Part shown: positions 8,583 to 17,525 of the stretch, piece by piece
Layout: each line of letters begins with the position of its first letter
Numbering within the stretch: the stretch's first letter is position 1
Assembly: GCF_000264455.2 (NCBI RefSeq)
Contig: NC_017956.1
Location: forward strand, 1,533,501 to 1,597,500
Length of the DNA stretch: 64,000 nt
Direction of reading: 5' to 3'
DNA from: Tistrella mobilis KA081020-065
GTDB taxonomy: Bacteria; Pseudomonadota; Alphaproteobacteria; Tistrellales; Tistrellaceae
The notes under the pieces: model-generated
Told to the model about the DNA's origin: nothing
The model's input: the letters and a program-made list of their open reading frames with translations, nothing else
The model's database searches: none
Translations under genes and position numbers: made by a program

Positions 8583-9383
8583 ATGATCTTCGACGCATTC
8601 CTGCTCCGGGCGCTTGCCGGCGGCATCGGTCTCGCCCTGGTGATGGGGCCGCTCGGCTGTTTCGTGGTCTGGCGGCGCATGGCCTATTTCGGCGACACGC
8701 TGGCCCATTCGGCGCTGCTCGGCATCACGCTCGGCACCGTCACCGGGCTCGGCTTCGGGCCGGGCATCGTGATCGCCTGCCTGTCGGTCGCGGTGCTGCT
8801 GGTGATGATGAAGCGTCGCCAGCCGCTTGCCGAAGACACGCTGCTGGGCATCCTGGCCCATTCGGCGCTGTCGCTGGGGCTGGTCGCCATGGCGCTGGCC
8901 GGCAATCCGCGGGTCGACCTGATGGCCTATCTGTTCGGCGACATCCTGGCGATCCATGGCGGCGATCTCTGGTCGATCTGGCTGGGCGGCGCTGCCGTGC
9001 TGGCGGTGCTGGCGCTGCTCTGGCGCCGGCTGCTGACCATCACCGTCGACGAGGATCTGGCCCGCGTGGAGGGCGTGCCGGTGCTGGGCGTGCAACTGGC
9101 CTTCATGGCACTGATCGCGCTGGTGATCGCACTCGCCATGAAGATCGTCGGCGTTCTGCTGGTGACGTCGCTGCTGGTCATCCCGGCCGCCGCCGCGCGG
9201 CGGCTGGCGCCAACCCCTGAGGCAATGGCGGTGATCGCGGCCCTGACCGGCGCCGTGGCGGTCACGCTGGGGCTGGGCGCCTCGCTGTTCTGGGATCTGC
9301 CGTCCGGACCCGCCGTGGTGGTGGCGGCGGCCATGATCTTCGGCCTGGTCACCCTGCTGCCGCAGCGACTGGTGGCGCCATAG
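8583..9383 (+). CDS. znuB: zinc ABC transporter permease
   Basis: This 266-residue ABC-3 family integral membrane protein has about eight hydrophobic segments and forms the zinc channel with ZnuC. It starts 18 bp after znuC. The motif region around MAYFGDTLAHSALLG matches the family pattern near the first helices. With ZnuA across the divergent promoter, the three parts make a complete high-affinity zinc importer. Confidence 0.95.
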   Translation: MIFDAFLLRALAGGIGLALVMGPLGCFVVWRRMAYFGDTLAHSALLGITLGTVTGLGFGPGIVIACLSVAVLLVMMKRRQPLAEDTLLGILAHSALSLGLVAMALAGNPRVDLMAYLFGDILAIHGGDLWSIWLGGAAVLAVLALLWRRLLTITVDEDLARVEGVPVLGVQLAFMALIALVIALAMKIVGVLLVTSLLVIPAAAARRLAPTPEAMAVIAALTGAVAVTLGLGASLFWDLPSGPAVVVAAAMIFGLVTLLPQRLVAP

Positions 9384-9505
9384 CCCGCAAGGCGCGCCGC
9401 ATTACCCTGACGTCTGGCATGCGGCAACACCACGCGCCTTGATTTTTATGTGCGCCAATCTGAACCTCTCTCCCATCACGGCCGACAGGGAGAGGGGCGA
9501 GGCTG

Positions 9506-10546
9506 ATGGCGACCATGATCCATTTCGCGACCAACCGCAGACCGGCACCGAAGACGGTGTTCTCGGAAAGCTTCAACGACGACCCGGACGAGCTGCGCTT
9601 CGGCACCGCAAGCTTCGACGGATCCGCGCTCTATCGCGCGCCGCTGGACGCGGTCGCCGCCAGTGCCGAGGTGACGATCCGGCCCGAGAATCTGGCCCGC
9701 AATCGCCTGGGCAGCACCGATGCCTTCGCCGCCATTCGCCAGGCCGTTTCCGGCAATCGCGATGTGCTTTTGTTTGTTCATGGTTACAATCACAGCTTCC
9801 GCGAGTCGCTGGGGCGGGCCGTGCAGATCCAGCAATGGCTGGCCGATGGCGGGCGGGACATGGTGATGGTTCTGTTCGCCTGGCCGTCGCTCGGCCGCGG
9901 GGTGAGCGGCCGCACCTATCGGGACGAGCGCGGCCGGGCGCAGATGTCGGGCCCGGCGCTCGGCCGGCTGCTGCTCAAGGCCGCCGATTTCCTGCGCGCC
10001 GGCCCGGCCGGGGCGGGGGACCCCGGGGCGGTGTGCATCGCGCGGATTCACCTTCTGGCCCACAGCATGGGCAACTGGGTGCTGCGTGGGGGCATCGGCC
10101 ATATGCGCACCTTCGTCGGCGACAACATTCCGCCGCTGTTCGACGAGGTGATCCTGACGGCCGCGGACGAGGACGACGACACCTTGACCGCGCCGAAAAA
10201 ACTGGCGCCGCTGCTGCGCGGCTGCCGCCGGCTGACGGTCTATTACAACCAGCAGGATCTGGCGCTGAAGGCGAGTGATGTGGCGATGGGCAATCCCGAC
10301 CGGCTGGGCCTGTCGGGTCCGCTCAGGCCCGACACCCTGCCGGCCAAGATTGCCGCGATCAACGTCTCTCCGGCCATCCTGCGCAATCTGACCGGGGATC
10401 GCGCCTGGGAGGACGACCCGACCGGCCACCAGTATTTCCGCAACAATGCCGTGGTGCGTGCCGATATGCTGCATGTGATGACCGGCGCGCTGGACGAGGA
10501 CATCCCGAACCGCAGCCGCCGCCCTGGCTGGTGGCGGCTGGGGTAG
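9506..10546 (+). CDS. alpha/beta hydrolase of the DUF900 type
   Basis: This 346-residue protein has an alpha/beta-hydrolase core. LLFVHGYNHSF (about residue 89) fits the oxyanion strand and LLAHSMGNW (about residue 188) provides the nucleophile Ser in a GxSxG-like turn (AHSMGN). A late His in GHQYFRNN could complete the triad. These features match proteins annotated as DUF900 serine esterases of unknown substrate. There is no signal peptide, so it is probably cytoplasmic. It is monocistronic and convergent with the pot operon, separated from it by a G-run tract. Function beyond hydrolase is not known. Confidence 0.8.
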   Translation: MATMIHFATNRRPAPKTVFSESFNDDPDELRFGTASFDGSALYRAPLDAVAASAEVTIRPENLARNRLGSTDAFAAIRQAVSGNRDVLLFVHGYNHSFRESLGRAVQIQQWLADGGRDMVMVLFAWPSLGRGVSGRTYRDERGRAQMSGPALGRLLLKAADFLRAGPAGAGDPGAVCIARIHLLAHSMGNWVLRGGIGHMRTFVGDNIPPLFDEVILTAADEDDDTLTAPKKLAPLLRGCRRLTVYYNQQDLALKASDVAMGNPDRLGLSGPLRPDTLPAKIAAINVSPAILRNLTGDRAWEDDPTGHQYFRNNAVVRADMLHVMTGALDEDIPNRSRRPGWWRLG

Positions 10547-10592
10547 GGGCGGGTCGGGGCCAGGGTCGGGACGGGGCAGGGGTCGGGACGGG
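10540..10592 (+). repeat. G-run tract with G-quadruplex potential
   Basis: Ten runs of three or more G occur in 53 bp on the plus strand, starting just before the DUF900 gene stop codon and ending before potC. The spacing (GGGG-TA-GGGG-C-GGG-TC-GGGG at 10540-10559) fits the classical quadruplex pattern. It also contains an imperfect tandem repeat of about 16 bp (561-575 and 577-592 of 10 kb). It fills the gap between two convergent genes. Confidence 0.7.
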
Positions 10593-10595
10593 CGA

Positions 10596-11420
10596 TCAGC
10601 CGGCGGGGGCGATGCGCTTGGCGGCCCGCCGGCGGTTCAGCTCCCAGATCACCGCGCCCAGAATGGTGAGCGCGATCAGGATCAGCCCCAGCGCATTGAC
10701 CGCGGGGGTGACACCGGTGCGCACCTTGCTTGCGATATAGACGGTGAGCGGCGTATCGAAGCCGCGCACGAACAGGGTGGTGTTGTAGTTCTCGAAGCTC
10801 TGCAGGAAGGCGATGAAGGCGGCGGCCAGCATGGTCGGCGCCAGAAAGGGCAGGGTGATGCGGCGGAACGAGGTCCAGGGGCTGGCCCCCAGATCGCGCG
10901 CGGCTTCCTCCAGCCCACGGTCGAAGCGCTGCAGCCGCGCCTGGACCATCAGCATCACATAGGCCGCGATATAGGTGGACTGGGCGACGATGATCAGGAA
11001 CAACCCGCCGCCGACCTCGATCTGGCGCCAGAAGACCAGGGTCGAGATGCCGATGATCACGCCCGGCGTCAGCAGGGGAGAGACCATCAGCGCGAAGCCG
11101 AAGCTGCGCGCCCGCCCGCGCAGCCCGTCGAGCAGCAGGGCTGCGGCGGTACCGACCGGCACCGTGACCGCGACCACGCCGGCCGCGGCCAGCAGGCTGG
11201 TGGTCAGCCCTTCCCACATCTGCCTGTCGGACCAGAGGGCGTCGAACCATTTGAGCGTGGTGCCGGCCCAGGGGGTGATGGTGGGCAGGCGGCTGTCGTT
11301 GAAGGTGGCCGCCCCCATCACGATCAGCGGCAGGAAGAGGTAGAACAGAAACAGGCCCAGATAGAGCCGCATCATCATGCGGCCCAGACGGTCTTCGCCG
11401 GTGGCGGTTCCGGTGCTCAT
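10596..11420 (-). CDS. potC: ABC transporter permease, PotC-like (spermidine/putrescine type)
   Basis: This 274-residue inner-membrane permease has about six helices and the cytoplasmic EAA loop (EEAARDLGASPWTSFRRITLP, about residues 164-184) that contacts the ATPase. Its start overlaps the potB stop codon (ATGA), so it is the fourth gene of potD-potA-potB-potC. The family imports polyamines or related cations; exact specificity depends on PotD. Confidence 0.88.
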   Translation of the reverse strand: MSTGTATGEDRLGRMMMRLYLGLFLFYLFLPLIVMGAATFNDSRLPTITPWAGTTLKWFDALWSDRQMWEGLTTSLLAAAGVVAVTVPVGTAAALLLDGLRGRARSFGFALMVSPLLTPGVIIGISTLVFWRQIEVGGGLFLIIVAQSTYIAAYVMLMVQARLQRFDRGLEEAARDLGASPWTSFRRITLPFLAPTMLAAAFIAFLQSFENYNTTLFVRGFDTPLTVYIASKVRTGVTPAVNALGLILIALTILGAVIWELNRRRAAKRIAPAG

Positions 11421-12301
11421 CTCGCGATGTCTCCCACGCCGACCTTGAACACCCGCATCATGATCATGATGAAGCCCATGCAGATCAGCAGCAGCACGAA
11501 GGCATAGGCCGCACCCATATGCCAGTTGCCGCCCTCGAAGAACCAGTCATAGATGATCTGGGTGAACCAGCGGCTGCCGGGCGAGCCGAGCAGGGCCGGT
11601 ACGGCATAGGATCCGGCGGCGAGCATGAAGGTCATGATGCAGCCGGTGGCGATGCCGGGTTTGGCATGGGGGATCACCACCCGGCGGTGGATGCGCGGCC
11701 AGCCGGCCCCCAGATCGCGGGCGGCCTCGATCTGCGCCCGGTCCAGGCTTTCGATCGCGTTGTAGATCGGAAAGACCATGAACAGCACATAGGCATAGAC
11801 CATGCCGACCAGCACCGCGCCGTTGCCGTCGATCCAGCGCACCGGCTGATCGATGACGCCGAGGCCGAGCAGAAGGCCGTTCAGCGGCCCGTTCAGCGCC
11901 AGGATGATGTACCAGGCGAAAGTACGCAGCACCTCGTTGATCCAGAACGGAATGATCAGGATCAGCATCACGGTCGCCGCCCGCCTGCGGGTGGCGACCT
12001 GGGCCAGGTAATAGGCGATGGGGTAGCAGGCGACCAGGGTCAGCAGGGTGACCAGTGCGCTCGCCCAGATCGTCTTGATGAAGATGGCGAAATGGATCTG
12101 GTTCGAGAACAGCGCGGCATAGTTGGCGAAGCTGCGGATGTCCTCCGGTCCGCCGACCTTCGAGGGCGGCAGGTTGGGGCGCAGCGAATAGTCCAACATC
12201 CAGAGCTGCGGCAGCACCACCAGGATCAGCACCCAGACCGCGCTGATCCCCAGAATGGCGAAGGCGAGGGCCGGGCCGCGTCGGCGGATCATGTCACCCA
12301 T
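11417..12301 (-). CDS. potB: ABC transporter permease, PotB-like
   Basis: This permease of about 294 residues has six hydrophobic segments and the EAA motif (IEAARDLGAGWPRIHRRVVIP). The ATG at 12301 overlaps the potA end by 8 nt; an in-frame ATG at 12292, just after the potA stop, is an equally plausible start (291 residues). An open frame extends to 12424, but the extra residues are an out-of-frame reading of potA. It pairs with PotC in the heterodimeric channel. Confidence 0.88.
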   Translation of the reverse strand: MGDMIRRRGPALAFAILGISAVWVLILVVLPQLWMLDYSLRPNLPPSKVGGPEDIRSFANYAALFSNQIHFAIFIKTIWASALVTLLTLVACYPIAYYLAQVATRRRAATVMLILIIPFWINEVLRTFAWYIILALNGPLNGLLLGLGVIDQPVRWIDGNGAVLVGMVYAYVLFMVFPIYNAIESLDRAQIEAARDLGAGWPRIHRRVVIPHAKPGIATGCIMTFMLAAGSYAVPALLGSPGSRWFTQIIYDWFFEGGNWHMGAAYAFVLLLICMGFIMIMMRVFKVGVGDIAR

Positions 12302-13391
12302 CGGCCAGCACCACCGCATCCTGCGGCCCGAAGGCGAGGCCGATGCGCACACCCGGCGCCAGCGGCGGCAGATTGCCGTCATTGACCAGCTGGGCCAGGA
12401 ATTCGGCCGGTAGCCCCGGACCATGGCCCTCGGGCCGGGCGACCAGATGCAGGAAGGGGCCTTCGAAGCGCTGATCGGTCACCACCGCCGGCAGGGCGCC
12501 GATGGCGGAGAGACCCTCGGCGGCGGTCAGGCGCATGCGTTCGGGGCGCACGAACAGGGCGGCCGGCTGGCCGGCCTTGAGCGGTGCCGGTGCGATGCCG
12601 GCCATCGGGCCGAAGGCGGTGTCGACCACCGCCTCGTTGCCGTCCATGCCGGTCACCCGGCCGGGGATGCGGTTGGCCTCGCCCACGAAGCCGGCGACGA
12701 AGGCGGTGCGCGGCCGGTCGTAGAGTTCGGCCGGGGCTGCGACCTGCTGGACGCGGCCGGCGCTCATCACCGCCACCTCGTCGGACATGGCCAGCGCCTC
12801 GCCCTGATCATGGGTGATGTAGATGAAGGTGACGCCGGTGCGCTGCTGCAGGGCGCGGAGTTCGGCCCGCATGTGCTGGCGCAGCTTCAGATCCAGTGCC
12901 GACAGCGGCTCGTCGAGCAGCAGCACCTGGGGCTCCACCGCCAGCGCGCGGGCGATGGCGACGCGCTGACGCTGACCGCCCGAGAGGTCGGTGACCTTCT
13001 TGTCGGCGATGCCGGGCAGGGCGATCACGTCGAGCAGCTTCTCGACCCGCTTGCGGCGCTCGGCCGCGGCGATGCCGCGGACTTCCAGGCCGAAGCCGAT
13101 ATTTTCGGCCACGGTCATCAGCGGGAACAGCGCCAGGTTCTGGAAGATCATGGCGGTCGGCCGCTGTTCGGGCCGCTGGCCGGCCATGTCGCGGCCACCG
13201 ATCAGCACCCGGCCGGAGGTCGGCTCCAGGAACCCGCCGATCATGCGCAGCAGCGTGGTCTTGCCACAGCCCGAGGGGCCCAGGATCGAGAAGAAATGGC
13301 CGGGGGCGATGGTCAGGTCGACGTCGTCGACGGCCGCAGGGCCGGCGCCGAAGCGCATGGTGACGTGTTCAAGGGTGACGCCGTGGCTCAT
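12294..13391 (-). CDS. potA: ABC transporter ATP-binding protein, PotA-like
   Basis: This 365-residue ATPase has Walker A GPSGCGKTT (about 39-47), Q-loop, signature [15 protein letters not shown], Walker B VLLLDEPLSALD, H-loop ITHDQ and a C-terminal TOBE-type beta domain (about 240-360), the architecture of PotA/FbpC ATPases. It follows potD after an 81-bp gap that carries a near-perfect hairpin (13427-13458), which may lower its expression relative to the binding protein. Confidence 0.92.
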   Translation of the reverse strand: MSHGVTLEHVTMRFGAGPAAVDDVDLTIAPGHFFSILGPSGCGKTTLLRMIGGFLEPTSGRVLIGGRDMAGQRPEQRPTAMIFQNLALFPLMTVAENIGFGLEVRGIAAAERRKRVEKLLDVIALPGIADKKVTDLSGGQRQRVAIARALAVEPQVLLLDEPLSALDLKLRQHMRAELRALQQRTGVTFIYITHDQGEALAMSDEVAVMSAGRVQQVAAPAELYDRPRTAFVAGFVGEANRIPGRVTGMDGNEAVVDTAFGPMAGIAPAPLKAGQPAALFVRPERMRLTAAEGLSAIGALPAVVTDQRFEGPFLHLVARPEGHGPGLPAEFLAQLVNDGNLPPLAPGVRIGLAFGPQDAVVLADG

Positions 13392-13426
13392 GGGGTGCCG
13401 TTTCGTCTCCGGTGGGTGGACTCCGA

Positions 13427-13458
13427 AAGCGGCGCCCCCGGGCCCGGGGGCGCCGCTT
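13427..13458 (-). terminator. intra-operon GC palindrome between potD and potA
   Basis: A perfect 32-bp palindrome lies between the potD stop and the potA start. It folds as a 14-bp GC stem with a GGCC loop, followed on the minus strand only by a short TTT. It is probably an attenuator or 3' stabiliser that lets the binding protein be made in excess over the membrane parts, a common pattern in ABC operons. The structure is seen directly; the role is inferred. Confidence 0.6.
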
Positions 13459-13472
13459 CAGGCCGTTCCGGC

Positions 13473-14648
13473 TCAGGCGGACAGGAACTGGTCCTGATAG
13501 CCGTTGCGCTTGGCGACGAACCAGCTTTCCTGCACCGGCCACCACCACAGCTTGTCCAGCGCGTCGCCCGGATAGGCGGCGGCGAAGAAGGCCTTGTTCT
13601 CGGGCGTCAGCAGCGCGTCGGCGCCCTTGACGGTGGAGTTGTAGCCCATGTGGTTGGCCAGCATCGCGCCCGCTTCCGGGGTCAGCAGCCAGTTGATGAA
13701 GGCATAGGCATTGTCGAGGTTGGGCGCCTTGGAGGTGAGGCACACACCTTCCATCCAGGCCAGCGCGCCTTCCTTGGGCGCCACATAGCCGAAGGGCAGG
13801 CCTTCCTTGGACAGGGCGAGCGACGACGAATCCCAGGTCTGGCCGATCACGCAGCCATTGGCGCGGAAGGCGCCCTGGGCCTCGTTTTCGTTGCTCCAGA
13901 ACTGGCCGACATTCTTCTTGTGCTTGATGGCCTCGGCGATGATGACGTCGTAGTTCTTCGTCATCGTGGCCTCGTCCTTGAAGCTGTCGCGATAGGGCGC
14001 GGGCAGCTTGCCTTCGGATTCGAGCCAGAGACCCAGGCCCGCCAGGGCCGAATGGGCGCGGACGGTGACCTTGCCGGCGAAGTCCGGCTTCCACAGATCA
14101 CCGAAGCTGGCCTTGCCGTATTCCAGCGGCGCCTGCTGCTTGTGGAAGGTCAGCGCCTCGGTGCCCCAGTCGACCGGCACGATATAGCGCTTGCCGCTGA
14201 TCACGCCGCCCATGCCGGCCGAGCCCGAAATGGTGGCGGGCAGCAGGCGGTCGAAGGCGACCTTGCCCTCGTCGATCGGCTGCACCAGCTCGAACTCGAC
14301 ATAGTTGGGCACGCGGTCGACGGTCGGCCAGATGATGTCGAAACCGCCGCCCTGGCTGGCGCGGAGCTGGTTCAGCAGCTCGTCATTAGTGCCGTATTCA
14401 GTGCGCACCGGGGTGATGCCGGTGGCCGCCTTGAAGGCGTCCAGCATCTCGTCGGTGACATAGCCGGCCCAGGCGAAGATCCGGACCTCGCCACCTGCCG
14501 CGCGGGCCGGGTTCAGGATCGCCGGACCCGTGAGGGCGAGGGCGGCGCCGCCGAGAGCCGAGGCCTTGAGCAGGCCACGGCGGGTGAAGGCACGGGCCGC
14601 GGCGGCGGTCCCGGCCGCCACGGAGTTGGCATCGACCTTGTCGGTCAT
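13473..14648 (-). CDS. potD: polyamine-type ABC transporter substrate-binding protein
   Basis: This 391-residue periplasmic binding protein (PotD/PotF type) has an N-terminal twin-arginine-like signal (TRRGLLKASALGGAALALTG) ending near NPARA-AG, suggesting export folded by Tat. EVRIFAWAGYVTDEMLDAF opens the mature lobe as in PotD proteins. The ATG at 14648 has AGGAG 7 nt upstream, so I preferred it over an in-frame start 12 codons earlier. It leads the potDABC operon. Putrescine or spermidine is the family default but not proven here. Confidence 0.88.
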   Translation of the reverse strand: MTDKVDANSVAAGTAAAARAFTRRGLLKASALGGAALALTGPAILNPARAAGGEVRIFAWAGYVTDEMLDAFKAATGITPVRTEYGTNDELLNQLRASQGGGFDIIWPTVDRVPNYVEFELVQPIDEGKVAFDRLLPATISGSAGMGGVISGKRYIVPVDWGTEALTFHKQQAPLEYGKASFGDLWKPDFAGKVTVRAHSALAGLGLWLESEGKLPAPYRDSFKDEATMTKNYDVIIAEAIKHKKNVGQFWSNENEAQGAFRANGCVIGQTWDSSSLALSKEGLPFGYVAPKEGALAWMEGVCLTSKAPNLDNAYAFINWLLTPEAGAMLANHMGYNSTVKGADALLTPENKAFFAAAYPGDALDKLWWWPVQESWFVAKRNGYQDQFLSA

Positions 14649-15165
14649 CGTCGGCTCCTCTCGAACGCAGTCTGGATCCGGCACCGGGGCGTATCGCCCG
14701 ACCCGGAGGGCTGTTTCAGGCAGGGGCTGCGGAGGGTGACCTTGTGCCCGGCGTACGTCTTCCCGCGATGGACTGCCAATGCAGGTCGACGTTCACGCTC
14801 CCCGAAACGCTTTCGCTGCGCGGGGTAGCATCGCACGTCACCGATCATTCGCAAAGACGGGACCGCACCACCTGGGGTGGCGGTCTATCCCGGTTGCGAC
14901 GGAGGCCCCTCCCGCTCCCTGATCCGGCGCACCATAGTCCGATTGCGTGTCGCTTTTTTGACGACCCGGTATCGATCCGTGACACCGCGGCGAATTTCGG
15001 CTTCCGCCGTGGCGCGGGGCCGGTCCGGGCGCTAAACTTCGGCTCCGGAGCCCGTGCTGCCCGCCACGCGGATTGTGCATCTGCGGTGCCAGGGCTCCGG
15101 CGCGCGACACCGGACGTTCCGGGGTCCCGGAGCGTCTGACACCTTGGAACGAGGGAAGCCGGCCG
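14649..15165. other. 517-bp divergent intergenic region
   Basis: I see no convincing gene here; open frames across it lack family features. It must contain the leftward potD promoter and the rightward usp promoter. Possible sites are a small palindrome CGAAACGCTTTCG (14803-14815), reminiscent of LacI-type operators but with an odd centre, and the 12-bp palindrome GGCTCCGGAGCC (15041-15052). No good -35/-10 pair stands out. Confidence 0.5.
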
Positions 15166-16020
15166 ATGAAGACGATACTGGTCCCCATGCATGGCGACGA
15201 TGGCGACGCCGTGGCGCTCGAGACCGCCCATTCCGTCGCGCAGCATTTCAAGAGCCATATCGAAGCCCTGCTGATCCGCCACGACCCGCAGATCCTGGCC
15301 GGTGACGGCCTGGTCATCCCGTCGGACTATCTGGTCGAGATGGGCAATCGCTGGCAGAACATGGCCGAGCGGGTGCGCAAGGTGTATGAGGAGACGGTCA
15401 CCCGGCTGGGCATTCAGAAGGCCGAGATCGATGCCGGCGGTGCGGCACTCGGCTGCCCGACCGCTTCCTGGCGCGAGCTTTCGGGCCAGGAAGCCGAGGT
15501 GGTCGGCCATCAGTCGCGGGTCTTCGATCTGACCATCGTCGCCCGCCCCGACGATCCGGCGCGCGACCTCTGGCGGGTGACCGCCGAGGCGGTGCTGTTC
15601 GACGGCGGCCGGCCGGTTCTGGTCACCCCGCAGGCCCCGCGCGCCGAGCTGGGCCGCAAGGTGCTGGTCGCCTGGAACGGCAGCACCGAGACCGCGCAAT
15701 GCGTGGCGATGGCGATGCCCTGGCTGACCACCGCCGACGAGGTGCTGGTGCTGGCGGTGAAGGGCGGCATGGTGCCCGGTCCCTCGGCCGAGGAACTGGC
15801 GCGGCATCTGGCCCGCAACGGCGTCGCCGCCGGCGCGCGCACGCTGGACGAGGGTGACCGCAGCGTCGCCGAGGTGATCATCGCCGAGGCCCATGCCATG
15901 GGCGCCGACCTGATCGTGAAGGGCGCCTATACCCAGAGCCGCTTCCGGCAGATGATCTTCGGCGGCGTCACCAACGACCTGCTGCACCGTTCGCCGCTGC
16001 CGGTGCTGTTCGCGCATTGA
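15166..16020 (+). CDS. universal stress protein (UspA family, two-domain)
   Basis: This 284-residue protein has one Usp-like unit at the N-terminus (MKTILVPMHGDDGDAVAL) and a second from about residue 163 (RKVLVAWNGSTETAQ). It ends with the nucleotide-binding-like GAYTQSRFRQMIFGGVTND and SPLPVLFAH, typical of the family. Tandem Usp proteins bind nucleotides and support stress survival; the specific role is unknown. The ATG at 15166 was chosen because the family N-terminus begins exactly there with GAGGG about 10 nt upstream. It stands alone between the pot operon and a convergent MFS gene. Confidence 0.88.
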   Translation: MKTILVPMHGDDGDAVALETAHSVAQHFKSHIEALLIRHDPQILAGDGLVIPSDYLVEMGNRWQNMAERVRKVYEETVTRLGIQKAEIDAGGAALGCPTASWRELSGQEAEVVGHQSRVFDLTIVARPDDPARDLWRVTAEAVLFDGGRPVLVTPQAPRAELGRKVLVAWNGSTETAQCVAMAMPWLTTADEVLVLAVKGGMVPGPSAEELARHLARNGVAAGARTLDEGDRSVAEVIIAEAHAMGADLIVKGAYTQSRFRQMIFGGVTNDLLHRSPLPVLFAH

Positions 16021-16030
16021 TGTCGGAACC

Positions 16031-16054
16031 GGGGCGAGGCTCAGCCCTCGCTCC
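16031..16054. terminator. possible bidirectional hairpin between usp and MFS genes
   Basis: GGGGCGAGGC and GCCCTCGCTCC flank the MFS stop codon and can pair with one bulge. The structure lies in the 20-bp gap of two convergent genes, where a shared terminator is expected. There is no T-run, so support is weak. Confidence 0.35.
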
Positions 16055-17318
16055 GGCCCGATGCGGCACTTCCTGCAAGGCCGGCCTCGATCCGCGGCAG
16101 GCGGGTCCAGGCGTATGCGGCCCCTGCCGCCGCGATCAGGGCGGCCGCGAGCAGGGGCAGGGTGATGCCGACCAGATCGGCGGCGCTGCCGATGGCGAGC
16201 GCGCCCAGCGCCGGCACGCCGCGCATGACGACGAGATAAAGCCCGATCACCCGGCCCCGGCGGTCGGGCGGCGCATGCAGCTGCAGCAGGGTCTGGATCG
16301 AGATGCCGTTGGAGGTGATGGCGAAGCCGACCAGGGTCAGCAGGGCGATCGCCACCGGTTCGGTGGGGGCGAGGGCCGACAGCGCCGTACCGACGGCGCC
16401 GAGGGCGGTGGCCACCACCGCCACCTGCACCAGGCGTCGTTCGCCCGCACCGATCGCCATCCACAGCCCCGCCGCCAGCGCGCCGATGCCGATGGCGGCG
16501 GTGAAGGCGGCATAGCCGCCGGCACCGGCACCGAAATGGCCATCGGCCAGGGCCGGCAGGATCTCGGGCAAGGCGCGGGCGCCGAGGCTGGCGAAACAGA
16601 GCAGAGCGAGCAGCGGCCCGATACCCCCATGGCGCACGGCGAAGGCCAGGCCGTCTCGGAAATCGGCGATCAGGCCGGGGCGGGTGGCGGTGCGCGCGCG
16701 GCCGCTGCCGGCGTCTTCCGCCACCGGTACGCGCAGGCGAATCAGCTGCACCAGGAACAGGATCAGCGTCAGCGGATAGGCGGCAAAAGCGGCCGTGCCG
16801 TCCTCCAGCGCCAGCAGCGGGGCGGCGATCGCCGGGCCCAGGAAGCGTGCCAGGTTAAAGAGGCTGGCATTCAGCGCGACCGCGGCTGGCAGATCGTCGC
16901 GCGGCACCAGTTCGGGCACCAGCGCCAGACGTGCCGGCTGACCGAAGGCGGTGACCACGCCCAGCACCAGACCCAGCGCCACCAGCCAGCCGATGGTGAT
17001 CAGCCCGGTCGCCACCAGGGTGAAGGCGGTCAGGGACTGGACCAGCATCAGGCCCTGGGTGGCGATGATCAGCCGGCGGCGGTCCAGCCGGTCGGCCAGC
17101 GCGCCGACCGCGGGGCTCAGGATCACCGTCGGCAGCAACTCGCACATGGCGAGCACGCCCAGCCAGGCGCCGGACCCCGTCAGCTTCCAGGCCATCCAAC
17201 CGATGGCGAGGCGCTGCACCCACATGCCGATCAGCGAGGTGGCATTGCCGATCGTATACTGGCGATAGGCGGGTGCGGCGAGCGCACGGAAAAGCGGCTT
17301 CAGCCGGTTGCGGGCCAT
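16041..17318 (-). CDS. MFS transporter (DHA3/EntS-like)
   Basis: This 425-residue protein has 12 predicted hydrophobic segments and the MFS loop motif between helices 2 and 3 (GALADRLDRRRLIIATQ, about 75-91). A symmetrical loop (about PPDRRGRVIGLY) lies in the second half. The pattern resembles EntS-type exporters with YRQYTIGNATSLIGMWVQRLAIGW at the start. The substrate is unknown. The gene is divergent from the HAD phosphatase; a 7-bp hairpin CCGGGCG-gtca-CGCCCGG (17347-17364) lies in the 207-bp gap. Confidence 0.88.
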   Translation of the reverse strand: MARNRLKPLFRALAAPAYRQYTIGNATSLIGMWVQRLAIGWMAWKLTGSGAWLGVLAMCELLPTVILSPAVGALADRLDRRRLIIATQGLMLVQSLTAFTLVATGLITIGWLVALGLVLGVVTAFGQPARLALVPELVPRDDLPAAVALNASLFNLARFLGPAIAAPLLALEDGTAAFAAYPLTLILFLVQLIRLRVPVAEDAGSGRARTATRPGLIADFRDGLAFAVRHGGIGPLLALLCFASLGARALPEILPALADGHFGAGAGGYAAFTAAIGIGALAAGLWMAIGAGERRLVQVAVVATALGAVGTALSALAPTEPVAIALLTLVGFAITSNGISIQTLLQLHAPPDRRGRVIGLYLVVMRGVPALGALAIGSAADLVGITLPLLAAALIAAAGAAYAWTRLPRIEAGLAGSAASGRSEG

Positions 17319-17525
17319 GGGGGGGTGGGTCCGGGAGCGGTTGGTGCCGGGCGGTCACGCCCGGGCAGGTATGCCCCGGGATTGTGGGCCGGCCATGGCG
17401 GGGATCGCAAGCCCGGTGACGGGGGCGGCCCGCAGCCATGCGCAGGACGCAGGCTTGATCCCGCCGCCCGGCTCGGGCATGGTCCGGCGATCAGGACGGG
17501 AACCAGGGGGGAGAGGGCAGCTGCC

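Noticed and set aside
12423-14828. 801-residue open frame on the plus strand, opposite potA and potD
   Set aside because: Antisense to two genes with full family motifs. Its product is low-complexity Gly/His/Arg-rich sequence with no family features, as expected for GC-rich shadow frames.
14744-15139. 131-residue open frame in the pot-usp gap
   Set aside because: Arg/Pro-rich sequence with no family features, no good ribosome-binding site and rare-codon-rich composition. More likely promoter DNA.
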